The position numbers and the translations under genes were made by a program. A stretch of DNA of 64,000 nucleotides from Proteles cristata cristata (lineage: Eukaryota; Chordata; Mammalia; Carnivora; Hyaenidae). Of this stretch, positions 1 through 13,037 are shown piece by piece. The notes beneath the pieces are model-generated. The model ran no database searches. It worked only from the letters and a program-made list of their open reading frames with translations, and had not been told where the DNA came from. The stretch is taken from assembly GCA_017311185.1 (NCBI GenBank), contig JAESUZ010005168.1, positions 744,001-808,000 of the forward strand, read 5' to 3'. Position 1 is the stretch's first letter, and each line of letters begins with the position of its first letter.

Positions 1-2018
1 TCTACTTCAGTTTGAGTTATTCACATAATATGTCATGGAGTCTTTCTAACATAATGGAGTATATGTGGAGACTTAGCCCATTTTCTAAAGTGACTACAGA
101 GTATTTAGTAATAACCATATGGATCATTTCCAGTTTTTTCTCTTTTTCCTCTGTATTCAATATCTACCTAGGATGCTCTTTTGCCTAAAGTGTTTTCTTT
201 TAGAAAACCAGAATTATTGGAATTAAAAAGACAAGCCCAATGTATGGTGCCTTACAAAACAGGATATAAAAAATCTATTTATTTATTTGAAAAGAAGACA
301 ATCTCTGGGCAGAAGGCTGGGTTTATACTAACACTTTTAGATATGTTATGTGATCCATTTCAGAAATGATAATCTGGCCTGAAAACCTTTTTCCTCAATT
401 ACGGCAGAAGCTGGCATTCTTTTGCAGTAAAGTCAGCAAATGGGAGAGATCCTTAGAGCCAATCTCTTGGGAACGTGAATTTGGGATTATGTCACCACTT
501 AGCAGAATAACCGCACTGATGGGCTGAAATGAATCCCTCTCCCAGCAGACTGAACTTTTTAGCCTCTCTCATATCAGCCATCTCCCTGTTGTTGGTATAC
601 AATTTCAGTAAAGTAAGAGCAAGGCCAGGTTCAGAGAAAGACCAGACCACAACAACAACAAAAACTTGATAATGAATAATACCAATTCCTACCCGGCTAC
701 TTTTATCTACTAGTGGTGTAAAGTAGTTTTCCCCACTTAATTCCTCAGTGAAAGGATTATACATTTCATAAATAATGGCAGAGAAATAGCCAAGACTGAT
801 TTTTTTTTTTCATGCAATCTGGGGAAATACATGAAACCTAAAGTGTGCAAAATAGTATGTTACATGCTCTGAGAACAGAGGAATGAGAGAAATGCTGATA
901 TTCACACTCTCACTTTATTAACTGGGTAGAAACCTATCTTAATAAATGCCTGCGTTACAATGTTTCAACTACCTTGGTGCCAGGAAATAGTTCGATTAAG
1001 GTAATCTAATTACAGAAGTCAGAGTACCAAGATTCTCCTTAGAGTTCCATTGTGTTTGAAGTATGAAAATTTTCAGAATCATTAATAAAGTCTGAAAATA
1101 ACTACTTGAATAACTAGTTATACATTGTTCACTTATGTAGATATACAGCATATATCGACATGCTGCATTTTCAAATAATTCAAAAGTATTTCACTATAGT
1201 CAGAAAAGGAAAGTAATTTGACCTCATGGTAGATTCATCTGTGCTAGAGTAAGATGAATAGACAGATGATTGGATGGATGGATGGATGGATGGATGGATG
1301 GATGGATGGATAGATGGTTGGATGGAGAGATGGATAATTTCAAATTGATGTGAAAGTTTTGTCAGTTCAGAATGTGATCATCAATGATCTGAAAAAATTC
1401 AGTCAAGACAAATTTTCTGGGACTCTACTAATGCTCCCTGATGCAAATCCAGACTCATGATTTTGAGTTCCCTATCACTAAGCTCTATTATTTGGCATGA
1501 ACATATCAAAATGAATCTGGTATTTTTTCATTAATATTTAGCTTCAGTTATGTATCCCATCAACCACCAGCTGCGAAGGATTCTATTTGTACCAATCTCT
1601 CATATTTGTCCCCCTTTTTTTTCCCCCCATTTTCATTGCCATTCAGTGCACTTGATTTCCATACCTCACCTTTGGCCAACTGCAAAAGTTTCTTATGCTT
1701 TGTCCAATTCAATCACTGGGATGTCACTAATAATTCATTTTTTTTAGAAAAATCTTCCAAAGACACCATTTTACCAAGTAATTCATTCACCTGTTTTAAA
1801 AATGCTTTAAATTGCTTATAAGTTATAATTTTTTATCATCACACTCCTATAAAATCCTGATTTCCAACCATGCTGATTTTACCTGGGATGTATAATTCCT
1901 TATCACAGCTCCAAGCCTTTGTTCTTACTGTTCGTTACTGTTGTCAAAAAAATATTTGGCATTACTTATCCATACTTATTCTATTCTGTCTGAACAGCTC
2001 TCCACATTCTCAACAACA
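1..2018. other. AT-rich single-copy DNA, no gene seen
   Basis: No exon, RNA gene or recognisable transposon is visible here. The reading frames are under 95 codons, lack family motifs and look random. The only clear internal structure is a GGAT microsatellite near 1.27 kb. This is either intergenic or intronic DNA. Confidence 0.6.
1262..1336. repeat. (TGGA)n microsatellite
   Basis: Ten uninterrupted TGGA units occupy 1271-1310, with imperfect GATA/GGAT units on both sides. A pure tract of this length is likely to vary between individuals. Confidence 0.95.
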
Positions 2019-2028
2019 CCAGATTTTT

Positions 2029-2239
2029 TTTTTTAAATGTTTTATTTATTTCTAGGAGAGAGAGAGACAGTGCGAGCAGGGGAGGGTCAGAGAGAGAGGG
2101 AGTCACAGACTGAAACAGGCTCCAGGCTCTGAGCTGGCAGTCAGCACAGAGCCCGACGTGGGGCTCGAACCCACGAACCGTGAGATCATGACCTAAGCGA
2201 AAGTCGGATGCTTAACCGACTAAGCCACCCGGGCGCCCC
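2029..2239 (-). mobile_element. CAN-SINE, young felid subfamily
   Basis: A full-length carnivore tRNA-derived SINE in reverse orientation: T-tract and ATTTATTT tail, GA-rich block, body, then the inverted tRNA-like head ending GGCGCCCC. It carries the extra CAGTCAGC in the body (CTGACTGCCAGCTCAG on its sense strand) and the TCTAGG tail variant, both shared with the copies at 28.9 and 37.9 kb. A 9-bp direct repeat, CAGATTTTT (2020-2028 and 2240-2248), flanks it as the target-site duplication. Low divergence suggests recent insertion. Confidence 0.95.
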
Positions 2240-2512
2240 CAGATTTTTAAACTATTGCCACTGTGATAAGAAAAAAAAGTAACTAATTTTTGTTACTTGC
2301 AATTTCAAGTTTTTATACGTATTCCGTCACTCCCAAGGAAGATTCTTTATTAATTTTACCTGTGAATTAAAGTATGTCCCTTGACTGTCATATTTTATAA
2401 AGAAAATAACCAGCATCTCACTGCAAACCATCGAACTTCCAACGTGCTTCATGTTGGACAGAGGGTTTCTACACTTGGAACATCTCCTCGGAGTCTTCAG
2501 TTGTATCTTTTT

Positions 2513-2710
2513 TTTTAAGCTTATGTATTTATTTTGAGATAGAGAGATAGAATGAGCAGAGAAGGAGCAGAGAGAGGGGGGAACAGAGGATCAGAAGTTG
2601 GCTTTGTGCCAAAAGCAGAGAGCCTGCTACAGGACTCAAACTCATGAATCATGAGATCATGACCTGAGCCAAAGTCATACATTTAACTGACTGATTCACC
2701 CAGGTGCCCC
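2513..2710 (-). mobile_element. CAN-SINE, diverged copy
   Basis: Reverse-oriented carnivore SINE with a GA-rich block and a degenerate inverted tRNA head ending AGGTGCCCC. It is flanked by an imperfect duplication of about 17 bp (2496-2512 and 2711-2727, two mismatches), so insertion boundaries are clear though the copy is older than its neighbour at 2.0 kb. Confidence 0.92.
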
Positions 2711-2965
2711 TTCAATTGTAACTTTTTAATCAGAGAGTATCTCCTAACGTCTTTGGATATTCAGCTTCAGCTTCCAATTAATGGGAAAACTAACTAATTT
2801 AATAATTATTGTCTAGGCAAAAATTGAATATTTAACCCAAAAGTATTTCATCTTATTTTTTAGTGTTTATATTTTTTTGTCCTTTTCATTATAAGAAGTA
2901 GCTTTATTATTTTCCTATAAGCAAATCTCAGGCTATTAGTTCATAAACTTATTTAAAAACTTTCT

Positions 2966-3160
2966 TCTAAAATCTTTTATTTATTTGAGAGAGAGAGAGA
3001 AAGAGAGAGAGGAGCAGACAGAGGTGAGAGAGAATCCCAAGCAGGCACGACTCTATCAGTGTGCAACATGACCCTGGGCTTGGTCCCACAAACCATGAGA
3101 TCATGACTGGAGCGGAAATCAAGAGTTGGACGCTTAACAGATTGAACCACCCAAGCGCCA
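2966..3160 (-). mobile_element. CAN-SINE, diverged copy
   Basis: Third reverse-oriented SINE within 1.2 kb. The GA block at 2986-3030 is followed by a shortened body (the GAGCCTGGAGCC segment is reduced) and an inverted tRNA-like head ending near CCAAGCGCC. No convincing target duplication was found, so the ends are approximate. Confidence 0.88.
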
Positions 3161-4447
3161 AGTCTTGTTTAAAAAGTAGTCAGACCTTGACTAGCTGATA
3201 TACTTAAATGTCTAATTTTTATGCATTTGGTTTATCATAAATTTCATGATTTGTTCACAAAAATGCAAAAACTTTATGGGAAGTGGGGCCAGTGTATTTC
3301 TACTCTGGTGGGATGAAAATATAGCATATGCTATGTGATCTGCCTTCCTATGGGTCACAGATTTATGAAGGTTGAATACTCTGTTTTGCATAGAAACACT
3401 GTTTGCAAAATCATTCCATGTTTCCTAGTTCGGAGAATGCACATTCCCAAATTTATAAAACAATCATTGTATGTGTCAAAACACCTTTATATGCTCACTG
3501 TAGCTTGCTTTGAATAAATGTATATATTTCACTATTTTTTTTAAAAAAGTGAACTGTAAACATGAAACAACTCTGTTGAGCAAAACAGTAGTCCACAGAG
3601 CCAAGGGTAAAATTAACACATAACAGCTCTGTGGTCTCCCGTGTATGTCACTATTTACCCCATTTTACCCTGAGTTACTATACTCATCTCTTTATATATT
3701 GGAGTTCTCACGTATCTTGCCTGCAATTTGTCTTGAAATAATGTTTTCCAGTGTTTTTTCAAAAAAGGCTTTCCTTTCAGTTATTTTACTCAGATGACCT
3801 CTACATATTAAGGAATTTGGAGAATTAGGTAATTAAAATTAATTTGACATTCCAGAACAAGATAGATAATCACACACATGCAAATTCCATACCCCATTTC
3901 TTCAACTTCGCCAAGTCTAACATTATATTTGTTAAGCCTAAGAGTATGCAGATTTAAGTCACTTTTCTGAAGAACACAATATTTCAGCTACACTTCTGTT
4001 TTCGTTGTGTGGCCCATACCAGAGACAGAATGTAAATAACTATAAAATATATACTTCACGATGTTCTGTTAAAAAACCTGTTTCTATCTCAAAACATTTA
4101 TTATTCTTTTCTTTATCCATTACTTATCTTTAGCACACATCCCTTGAAAAGATTTTACTGGATTAAAAAATATTTTTGTCACAGATCTAGATAAAAAATA
4201 ATTGTAATCAAAACACAGCAGGGTAGTGAATCAGAGATTAAAATACAGAAATGAAATATTCTAACAGGATCATTTTTTAAGTGAAGAAATTGTGTTCCAA
4301 TCAGAAGTACCTATGATGGGTCTAGATTTCCATAACTTATTATCTTTGGATAAAGAAATCCATTAAAAAAAAGTGGGAGTCCATTTCTTGTAAATAGACA
4401 TCCCACATTCTAGTGGGATAACAAATTAATCATCTTTATGACATTGT

Positions 4448-4536
4448 TTAATTAACTTGACATATATGTATGTATGTATATATGTGTGTAAATATATAGA
4501 TATATATGTGTCACCATATATAGATATATATGTCCT
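4448..4536. repeat. TA/TG-rich low-complexity tract
   Basis: Imperfect alternation of TATA, TGTA and AGATATATATG motifs, including two copies of ATATATAGATATATATGT-like sequence. This is simple-sequence DNA with no larger repeat unit. Confidence 0.8.
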
Positions 4537-5363
4537 ACTCAATTATTTATTTACTTGAAAAGATCTCTATTTCAAGACATCAACACATTTATATGAACAG
4601 GTAGCATCTGATAAGTTCAATAGTACATATGTAAGTAACTAGTGATGAGCTCTAAATCAAATAGTAACTCTTGGCTTTTCCTATCTTTTAAGAGTTGAAA
4701 ATATATTTATTAGCATTAATATGTGAAATTGGCAAAGTTAAGCCTTAGCTAATCTATAAATCACTTTAGGGCCAAAATGGAGCATTCAACCCCATTGCTT
4801 TGCAAGTAATAAATAAATATGTGTTACAGTGATATTCTTTCATAAATGACACTTGCAGTCATTCTTAGATTTTGAAAACCCATAATTTGTAAACTTCACC
4901 ACCACCATCTAAGAATCTAGATCTCCGAAGAAGCACATGAAGGAGCAGAGAGCCCTAGGGAGAGTCCTCTATATACAAAGTAGCTGAGATTGTGAAGGAG
5001 GGCAGGTTTTGGAGAGGTTCCTGATTTTTGGAAAAGGGCAAAATTCAGGAAGGGAGAGGAGAGGAAGGAGGGAGGCCTGGGAAAAAGAAAAAACACAAGT
5101 AAAGCAGAACCAGTTACAAGCCAGAAAGATAAAACATGGTCATTTGTTACCATGTCAAATTATTTAGGTTGTAAAAATAATAGTTTTCATGATGCATTTG
5201 GATTTTCATGGAAACTGGCCAGGAAACACAGTAGAGCTGAGGATACATAAGAACGATGACTTGGGATTCAGGGGATGTTTATCTGCCTGTGAAGGGAGAG
5301 CCCCAGGTGGCTTAAGCAAATGTGATGTTATCTTGTATTTAAAAGGACAGCAAGCACTGAGGA

Positions 5364-5368
<5 letters not shown>

Positions 5369-5425
<57 letters not shown>
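5369..5425. repeat. (CA)n microsatellite
   Basis: About 28 CA dinucleotides with one AT interruption at 5399-5400. Two opposing open frames across it are translations of the repeat (His-Thr or Cys-Val runs) and not genes. Confidence 0.97.
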
Positions 5426-8400
5426 GTAAACATCTAGATAATTAAGATATAAGATGGGCCCAGAGTTCTTAGGTAATTATTTGAATGGATTTGGAAGTTG
5501 ATATTAAAATGTGAAGTTAAAAAAAAAACTAAAGAGATATTAAAAGTTTCGGGAAAAAATAATGATTAGTGTTTTGGGAAAAAAAAGAATGTAGACTAAA
5601 AGTAAAGGTGAATCTTGAAAAATATGTGAGGCTAAATGAAAATGGTAGAGATAAGTGAATGAGGCATATGACTATGAAATATAATCATTTCAGGACAGAA
5701 TCCCTTTCAGTTAAGTCTTTGTTGAAACAAGTACAGCTAATATGTTTGAAAGTGGAGACCAGGTAAAATGATCAGTGATGTTGAAACTGCATGTATTACT
5801 TTTGTCCTGGCAGAACCACTTTGGGGAAGGGGAATAAAGAAGGATATCAAGTGTTGAAATTGTGGCCTTTTGATTGTTTATCACATGGAACATATAATAT
5901 TTAAGTGGAATTTGTAGTTAATGATAAGAATGGATTAATATCTCCCTTCTTTTGATAAAGACACTTTCTTAAGAGTTTCTTCCAAACATTCTTCTTGGGC
6001 AAACAAGATTGTGTAATTTATCCATATTATATAGCCCAAGCAAGATTATGCCAAGTACCAGAAAAAGAAGCATTGAGACCTTCTATCTCAAATAATAGAC
6101 ACTCCTGGAGACAGAGAGAATTAATCCCACATTTTTGTGAATTGTAAGATAGGCTTTTGTAAATGGGCAGGCAGAGGGAGGGGGATTCTAGGAATCTTTG
6201 TAAAGCTAGAAACCCTTCTCTACTCCAGAAAGTTGCTCTAAATTCTTCCCGGTCTCTTTCTTCCTTTTTTTGTCTGCTATTGTAAGAGTAAAAGCTGTAG
6301 TTAGAAATGACCATATTTGATGAGTTGCTTCAACATCTGTGACTTTTTTTCCTAAGTGTAAAAATGTCTGTGGGTCCTATTCTGAGGGGTGACTTGAACC
6401 CTTATCCCCAAGCAAATGATTAAGGGAAGCAGAAAACTCTGCTTTCTCAACCAGAAGCAAATAAACATGCGGAAAATTTAGTATAACACCACTACAATTT
6501 CTTCCTAGCATTGAAAGGGGGCCTAAGGCTGTGTCCCAACAACGCTGAAGGGATTTCCTTGGCGTTTCATTAGACTCTCAAGAGTTCTATAACTCACAGC
6601 TAGTAAAGAACACTGCCTCAGTTTAGAGACTGTAATATCTGTGTTTTTACGTGTTTGAACATTCGACTATTAAAAGATGCTATTAAATAAATGTAAAAAT
6701 ACATTCTACAGTTATTAAAAGAAAGATCGTTACCAGACAAAAATCTAACTCAAATATCACACGGAAAATTTCTTAAGAGAGAGCTAAGAAATGAAGCAGA
6801 CAGACAAAACCGATCACTAAAATGAAGCAACCAATCTAGTCAGCCAACAAGCAAATGTTTAATCTTTGAAAAAAAAATGCATTGATCTGTTTCATTGGAG
6901 AGGACCTAACCTAATGATGGTAGTGATATTTTGCAGACATACAGAATAAGCCCCCACCACCACACCCAAAGGGCACTCTGATCATAATAAATGACTGTCA
7001 GTCTAGAACAAATGATACCATTGTAGAGAAAGAAAATAACATTACTTTAAAGTGAAAATGGCATGCAATTCCATTGAAAAATAGTGCTCTCCTTTCATTT
7101 GGCTAATAAGAATGTAATGCAAGCAAAAACTTTAAATTAGAGGGAGAAACACATTATTATTCTTGGGAAAACCAAATAGATGAACATAATGTTATTTTTG
7201 TAACATTGAACAGAAACTATCCATGATTTCTTCTATGACCTATGCTGGATAATGTCATTAAAAATAAATATCTTGGCTAGCTGTGATGCATTTGAAAGTC
7301 AATTAGAAATTATGAATGGATTATGATATTATGTTAAAACCATCTATGGCCCATTTATGACTATAGTTATTTCATAACATCTTTTCCAAAGTGATTGAAA
7401 AGACACATATGTTTAGTCTATTAAGGGAGACAGAAGGCACACTCTGGGAATACCAGAAGAGTTTCAGTTACACCAATTTAGGAGATAACTCCACCCTCGG
7501 TCACCACTTCGTCTCTTCTGTGAGGCTGAATTCAGCCTTTGGTGTCTAATGGCAGCCTGACTCTGCAGAGAGCTTCTGAAGCAGGAAGGAGGTTAGCTAC
7601 TGAGCAGCCGGGGGTGCCTTTGACAGAATATCAAGCTTTAGAACACCACCACCATGCTTTCTCATTTTGAGAACACAAATACCGATTTTATGTATTATCT
7701 CACTTTAAAAAATGAGGCAATTTTATTTTTTTGACGTTCACACATCAATTTTAAATTGTTACAAATAATGTCAAATCTTTCTTTTCTAATAAATATACAA
7801 ATAAAGATCTAAAAAATGAATGGAAAGGGATAAAATTCTTTGGTGGAACATAAGTGTCTGAGTGTACCTTCAAGTCAACCAATGTTTATTGAGTGTACTG
7901 TGTGAGGCACCCTGCCAGAAGGAAGGAAACGAAGAAGGACATTCACTGGGTAAGTCAATCAGGGTCCTGTGGGGGGGGAAGTGGGTGGGAATTGATCAGT
8001 GCCCTTCTAATTCAATCTTCTTTAAGGAGTTCACATACTTGTGGTATCTTCCTGAATTCCACCACTGCTGTGTCCAATGATAATCCCAGTTGTTGCCTAA
8101 TCCCCAATGCCCACAAAGCTACCAGAGATGCCTCCTCCGGCTGGCATGGTCTCATTTCTGGTTGGGTGCCTGCACCAGCACTACCATGTGCTAAGACTGA
8201 GCATCCCAGTGTGGAGACTGAACCCTAGTGGGAAGAAGACATTTGCATCCATTTGTAATATATTTTGTGATATAATTACCAAACCTGCAGTCCAACTTAG
8301 GAAAGTGTCAGTACAACTAGTTCTTCTCATCACTTTGGCCCAGGTATTTTCAAACATTTTTGAAGCTATAGAAAGCTGAACATAAGCAACACTTAACTAT

Positions 8401-9696
8401 CAGTCATCATAATTCCATCAGAATTACCAATCTCTTCCAGTTACTATGGATTTGTTTGAAGGCTAAACTTGTCAACTCAATGCCTTCCTTTGTTTGGATA
8501 ATTTGAAAGGAAAAAAGTTGAGAGTGTTTAGATGACAGGGCTTGAATCTCACTTATAAGAGGCTAAGAAAAGTCTAACCATAAGTTCAGGGATTTAAAAA
8601 TTGTGTAGAAAACACACCATTACTGCTGTGGAACACCAAGTGAGGAGGTCAGATATGGTTTGGAGAAATTAAAGGGCTTCCAGGAATCAACGGAGGGCCA
8701 GACAGATTTGGGTAGATGCTTTTGTAGTTCTTTCTAACTAATGTATTCATATGGCTTTCTCTAGAACTATTTATCTATAGCTTGCAGCAGTGAAAGTTCA
8801 ATTGCGTGAGTGAGTTCACTACTTTACTGATCACCAATGGAGAGGAAATGTGTATGAGAAGATCAAACCACACTTTAGGGACTCAACAGAAAAAAGAACT
8901 TAAAATTTTGTTGAGTCAATGTATGATCAATCTCTTCCTCTGGGTAAAAGTGTATTATTCACTCCTGTATGACTTCTGTCATGAGAACAGCTTTTCATAG
9001 CTCTACAAAGCCATTCCCAGAATGGAAAGTATGTTTGATGATACAACAGATAAATTTTGAAACTCCTATTTTTTCACTTCATGTAAAGTGTAGAAATAGT
9101 ACTCTGAGAATCTAAGAGTTATTTCTTCCTCCATCATAGATCTAAGAGATAGTCCATTCATTCATATTTTAGAAATTCTGAAGAATCCAAAAAGTAATTA
9201 TTAATATAAAGCCTTGTAAAAGGAATATAATAGTGATCACTCTGCTTGATTCTTTAAAATATTTCTTATCCAATTTAAGCAAATCTTGCAACTATTTTAA
9301 GTTCATGGACTTATTTCCAATTTAAATTTTTTAATTAGAGAGGCTTTCAAGCAATTATAACTAATGATAAATCATATTTGACCCAGAGTTATCTAACATT
9401 GCTGCTTGACCAAACTTCATCACAGTAAGATAGGTATTATTTTGCTCTTCTCTCAACATGACAAAGTACAACTGGAGCCCTGGCTTCAGCCACTGCTTCC
9501 TCACAGTAGAATCTCTGACTAGATGGAGTTAATTAATTTAGATCTGGCTCTGGCTTGAGTTCATCCTTTCTAAGCTGCCCTTTACCCAGTCTCAGCCAAA
9601 TGGTATTACCTCATTTACTGTAATGGCATCCTGATTATACTGGCCTCAATGCTGTTCCACCTGTTAACCTGTTCCACCCAGAACTGGTAGAAAACA

Positions 9697-9913
9697 GGGG
9701 CGCCTGGGTGGCTCAGTCGGTTAAGCATCTGACTTCTGCTCAGGTCATGATCTCATGGTTTGTGAGTTCGAGCTCCGTGTCAGGCTCTGTGCTAATAGCT
9801 CAGAGCCTGGAGCCTCCTTCAGATTCGGTGTCTCCCCTCTCTCTATCCCTCCCATGCTCACTCTCTGTCTCTCTCTCTCTCTCTCTCAATAATAAATAAA
9901 AACATTAAAAAAT
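9697..9913 (+). mobile_element. CAN-SINE, full length
   Basis: Forward copy: head GGGGCGCCTGGGTGGCTCAG with the B-box-like GAGTTCGAGCTCC, CT-rich block, then an AATAAATAAA tail. A 15-bp target-site duplication (9682-9696 and 9914-9928) with one mismatch fixes both ends. The downstream poly-pyrimidine stretch at 9860-9888 is part of the element. Confidence 0.96.
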
Positions 9914-10839
9914 AACTTGTAGAAAACAATCTCCAAGGATGTGTGTAATTTGTTAGTGGATTTTTTCCATACATTCTTTCTCACAGAGAAACCCTATCCA
10001 AGGAAATCAGCTTATATGTACAGATAGATATGCACACACACATATGCATATTAGCAATATTGAACATGTATGCACACATGTATATTCTCATAGCATAAAT
10101 TGCTTTAAATTGACTGTGGTATCAAAAACAGTCAAGTATTTCACATTCTTGGTGCTTCTTTGGGTCTGCTGTAAATTGCAGATACTTGTCTATGGAATAT
10201 TAACTGTAAATAACTATTACGATAAGTTTTTACAAAGAAATCATTTTTCCATTACCTGTAACTGCTTTTTATGGTTTCTTTAGTAGGATGCATCCTGCTC
10301 TGGAGTTTTCCTGTTCAAACAATGGACCTTTCTGAGCCATCTACTGAAATGTACAATTTCAGCTCTACAGGAGTATTCCATGTAAAGTCCCTTAAAAACG
10401 CATGTGTTCTCTCTCACACTTCTTTTTTTCTTGATACCTCTCTCTTCCTCCTTCACTACATAAATACCAAGGACTTTGATCTGAAGATTTACATATGCTT
10501 TAACATTATTTAGTGCTGAGTATCTGACCTGGTGAGTCCATCAGTGAAAATTGAAGATGTAAGTTACCAGGTCAGATTTGAGTTTTAGAAGCCAAACTCT
10601 AGCAGCTGTGTAAAACATGGAATGGAAAAAACAGGGGCTGGGTCCTGTCTGTCCAATCATATGGCCATCAGAATAAACCAAGATTAAAACAAAGACGACC
10701 AGATATAAGAACTGTAACAGTAAAAAGGTCTTCAGGGAATCAGTCAACTATTATTTCAGTAATTTGTCCTGTCAATATACATGAGTGTATGAATTATTAG
10801 GCTTAAGCATAAGTAATAGCAAAATAATAAATGTCAGCA

Positions 10840-10970
10840 TGCTACTGTGAAAACATGTTGGGATTGCAGTCAAGAAACACCGGTTCTGTCCTGGAAGGGT
10901 TATGCAACACTGTATTGCTTATGTCATCTTTCCAATTTCAGCTGCAAGAGTTTTTAAAAAGTGGGAAATT
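10840..10970 (+). repeat. Possible MIR fragment
   Basis: The order of motifs (GGGATTGCAGTCAAGAAACACCGG, a TGCTTATGTCATCTTTCC-like segment) resembles the core of the mammalian-wide SINE MIR. Divergence is high and the call rests on weak similarity only. Confidence 0.35.
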
Positions 10971-11029
10971 AGCGAAGATTTTCTTGAGAGCCTAAGATTC
11001 TAGGGTAGAAAAATATGCTTCTGTTATGA

Positions 11030-11571
11030 GGGAGTGAGGCAGAGAGGAAGCACTCCTTTATTATGCCCAGAACTGCTGCTGGAAGTTGAGAACAGAGTCA
11101 TACAGCATATGACCCCTGGTCTTGGGGTGTCCATGTGGTCATTGATCTCCCAGATGGCTTCCAAACAATCCTACCTCTTGGTATTCACACCCTTTGGGGC
11201 CCATGTCCCACACTTTTCCAGAGGTGCTCTGGTGTGACCAATAGTATACGATAGATGTGATAGAATGCCATCTCTGAGACAATGTGGCTGCCATCTTGGA
11301 GGTTTTCTGGTTCTGTTTCACAGCTCACCTTTGCTGTGGTAAGCCAGCTACTATATCAAGGGCCCTATAAGAGAGGACTATTTGGCAAAAAACCCTCAGG
11401 CCTTCCAAGAACCAAGTGAGTGAGCTTGGCACCAGAACTCTCTATTCCAGTTAAGTCTTAGGAGACTGAAGCTCTAGCCAACAGCTTGGCTACTACCCCA
11501 TGATAGATCTGAGCCACACCCACATGACTAGGTCATTCCCAGATTCCTGACTCTCAAAACTGGGAGATAAC
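11030..11571 (+). mobile_element. MaLR-type LTR (MLT1-like), interrupted at its 3' end
   Basis: Contains GGTGTCCATGTGGTC, GCCATCTTGGAGG, the '...CCCAGATTCCTGACTCTCAAAACTGGGAGATAACAAAT' arrangement typical of the 3' half of MLT1-like LTRs, and then stops where an L1 begins. No retroviral coding sequence accompanies it, as expected for a solo LTR. The subfamily and left boundary are uncertain. Confidence 0.5.
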
Positions 11572-11584
11572 AAATACTCATTTT

Positions 11585-13037
11585 AAAAATATGCTGTTGT
11601 ATTTAATAATTTTTTAAATCTACATTCAGCTTTTTAAGTTTAAGGTGTACAGCATGATGGTTTGATTTACATATATTATAAATGATGTGAAGTGATCTTA
11701 CTTACCACAGTAAGTTCAGCGAACATTCATCTTCTCATATAGATACAATAAAAAGAAAGAAGAAAAAAAGAAAAAAAATTCTCCTTATGCGAACTGGATT
11801 TACTCTCTTAACAACTTTCCTATAAATTACACATTAGTCATCATGTTAGGCACTCCATCCTTAGGGCTTATTTATCTTATAACTGCAAGTTTGGACCTTT
11901 TGACTACTTCTTCCAATTTCTCCTAGCCCCCCACAGATACACCTGTCCTCAACCTCTGGAAACCACAAATTTGATCTATTATTGGTATTATTATATTATT
12001 ATTTTATTCATTATTTGAGAGAGAGAGACAGACAGACAAAGCATGACTGGGAGAGGGGCAGAGAGAAAGGGAGACACAGAATGTAAAGCAGGCTCCAGGC
12101 TCCAAGCTGTCAGCACAGGGCCTGACTTGGGACTGGAACTCATGAACTGTGAAATCGACCTGAGCTAAAGTTTGACACTTAACCAAGTGAGCCACATAGG
12201 TGCCCGCACAAGTCTGATCCCTTTTTCTATGAGTTTGTTTATTATCTCACGTAAGTGAGATGATACCATATTTGTCTTTCTCTGACTAATTTCACTTAGC
12301 ACAATGTCCTCAAGTTCCATCCAGGTTTTCACAAATGGTAAAATGTACTTATTTTTTGTGAATGAATAACATTCCATTGTACATATACCACACTTTCTTT
12401 CTCCATTTATCCAATGATGGGCACTTAGGTTGTTTCCCTGTCTTGGCTATTGTAAATAATGCTGCTATAAACATTGGGGTGCAGATATCTTTTTGAGTTA
12501 TTGTTTTCATTTCCTTTGGATATATTCACAAAAGTGGAATTGCAGGATTATACGCTAGTCCCAAACAACAAAAGTAACCATCAACAAAGTGAAAAGACAA
12601 CCTACTTAATGGGAAAAAAAAATTTGCAAACTATATATTTGTTAAGTGATTAATATCCAAAATATGTAAAGTATTCCTACAACCCAACAGCAAACAAAAC
12701 AAAAATACCATTAAAAAATGGGCAAAGGATATGAATAGACATTTCTCCAAAGAAGATATACAAAAGGTCAACAGATACATGAAAAGATGCTCAATACTAG
12801 TAATTATCAGGGAAAACCAAATTAAATCCACAATGAAATATCCCTCACACGTGTTAGAAGGGCGTTATCAAAAAGACAAGAGAAAACAAGTGTTGGCAAT
12901 GAAGTGGAGGAAAAGGAACCCTTATGATTGTCAGCAGTAATGTCAACTGGTGAAGCCGATGTGGGGAACACAGAACAGAGGTTGCTCAAAATTAAAACAA
13001 AACAAAACACAAAACTACCAGTATCATTGCTGGGACT
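11585..13037 (-). mobile_element. L1 with internal inversion (twin-primed)
   Basis: 11585-12558 reads as antisense L1 3' UTR and the extreme end of ORF2 (GGTGTACAGCATGATGGTTTGATTTACAT-like; TTCATTTCCTTTGGATATATTC-like). From about 12560 the orientation flips: 12560-13037 is sense-strand ORF2 (AACCATCAACAAAGTGAAAAG; GGGCAAAGGATATGAATAGAC). The plus-oriented part ends at the same L1 position (near 'ACTACC..AT..TTGCTGG') where the minus part starts. A 13-bp duplication AAATACTCATTTT (11572-11584 and 13038-13050) flanks the whole unit, showing a single insertion. A CAN-SINE at about 12000-12205 interrupts it. Confidence 0.85.
12000..12205 (-). mobile_element. CAN-SINE inside the inverted L1
   Basis: Reverse copy with GAGAGAGAGACAGACAGAC block, body GCTCCAGGCTCCAAGCTGTCAGC and a degenerate head ending GGTGCCC. 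L1 3'-UTR sequence is found on both sides, so the SINE inserted after the L1. The left edge is blurred by an ATT-rich stretch. Confidence 0.9.

Larger units (their letters stand above)
3165..9680. other. 6.5 kb without gene or clear transposon
   Basis: Long AT-rich stretch with no recognisable exon or SINE/LINE. It holds TA/TG-rich simple sequence (4.45-4.54 kb), a CA microsatellite (5.37-5.43 kb), a short L2/MIR-like start near 7.87 kb, and a 7.0-7.4 kb block whose composition (regular AT/GC mixture, TAAT-type motifs, no repeat) looks like conserved non-coding DNA. Frames such as 7893-8228 (111 codons) show no family motif. Confidence 0.5.

Noticed and set aside
5369..5425. Regularly spaced repeats such as a CRISPR array
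   Set aside because: Simple CA dinucleotide repeat without unique spacers; the genome is mammalian.
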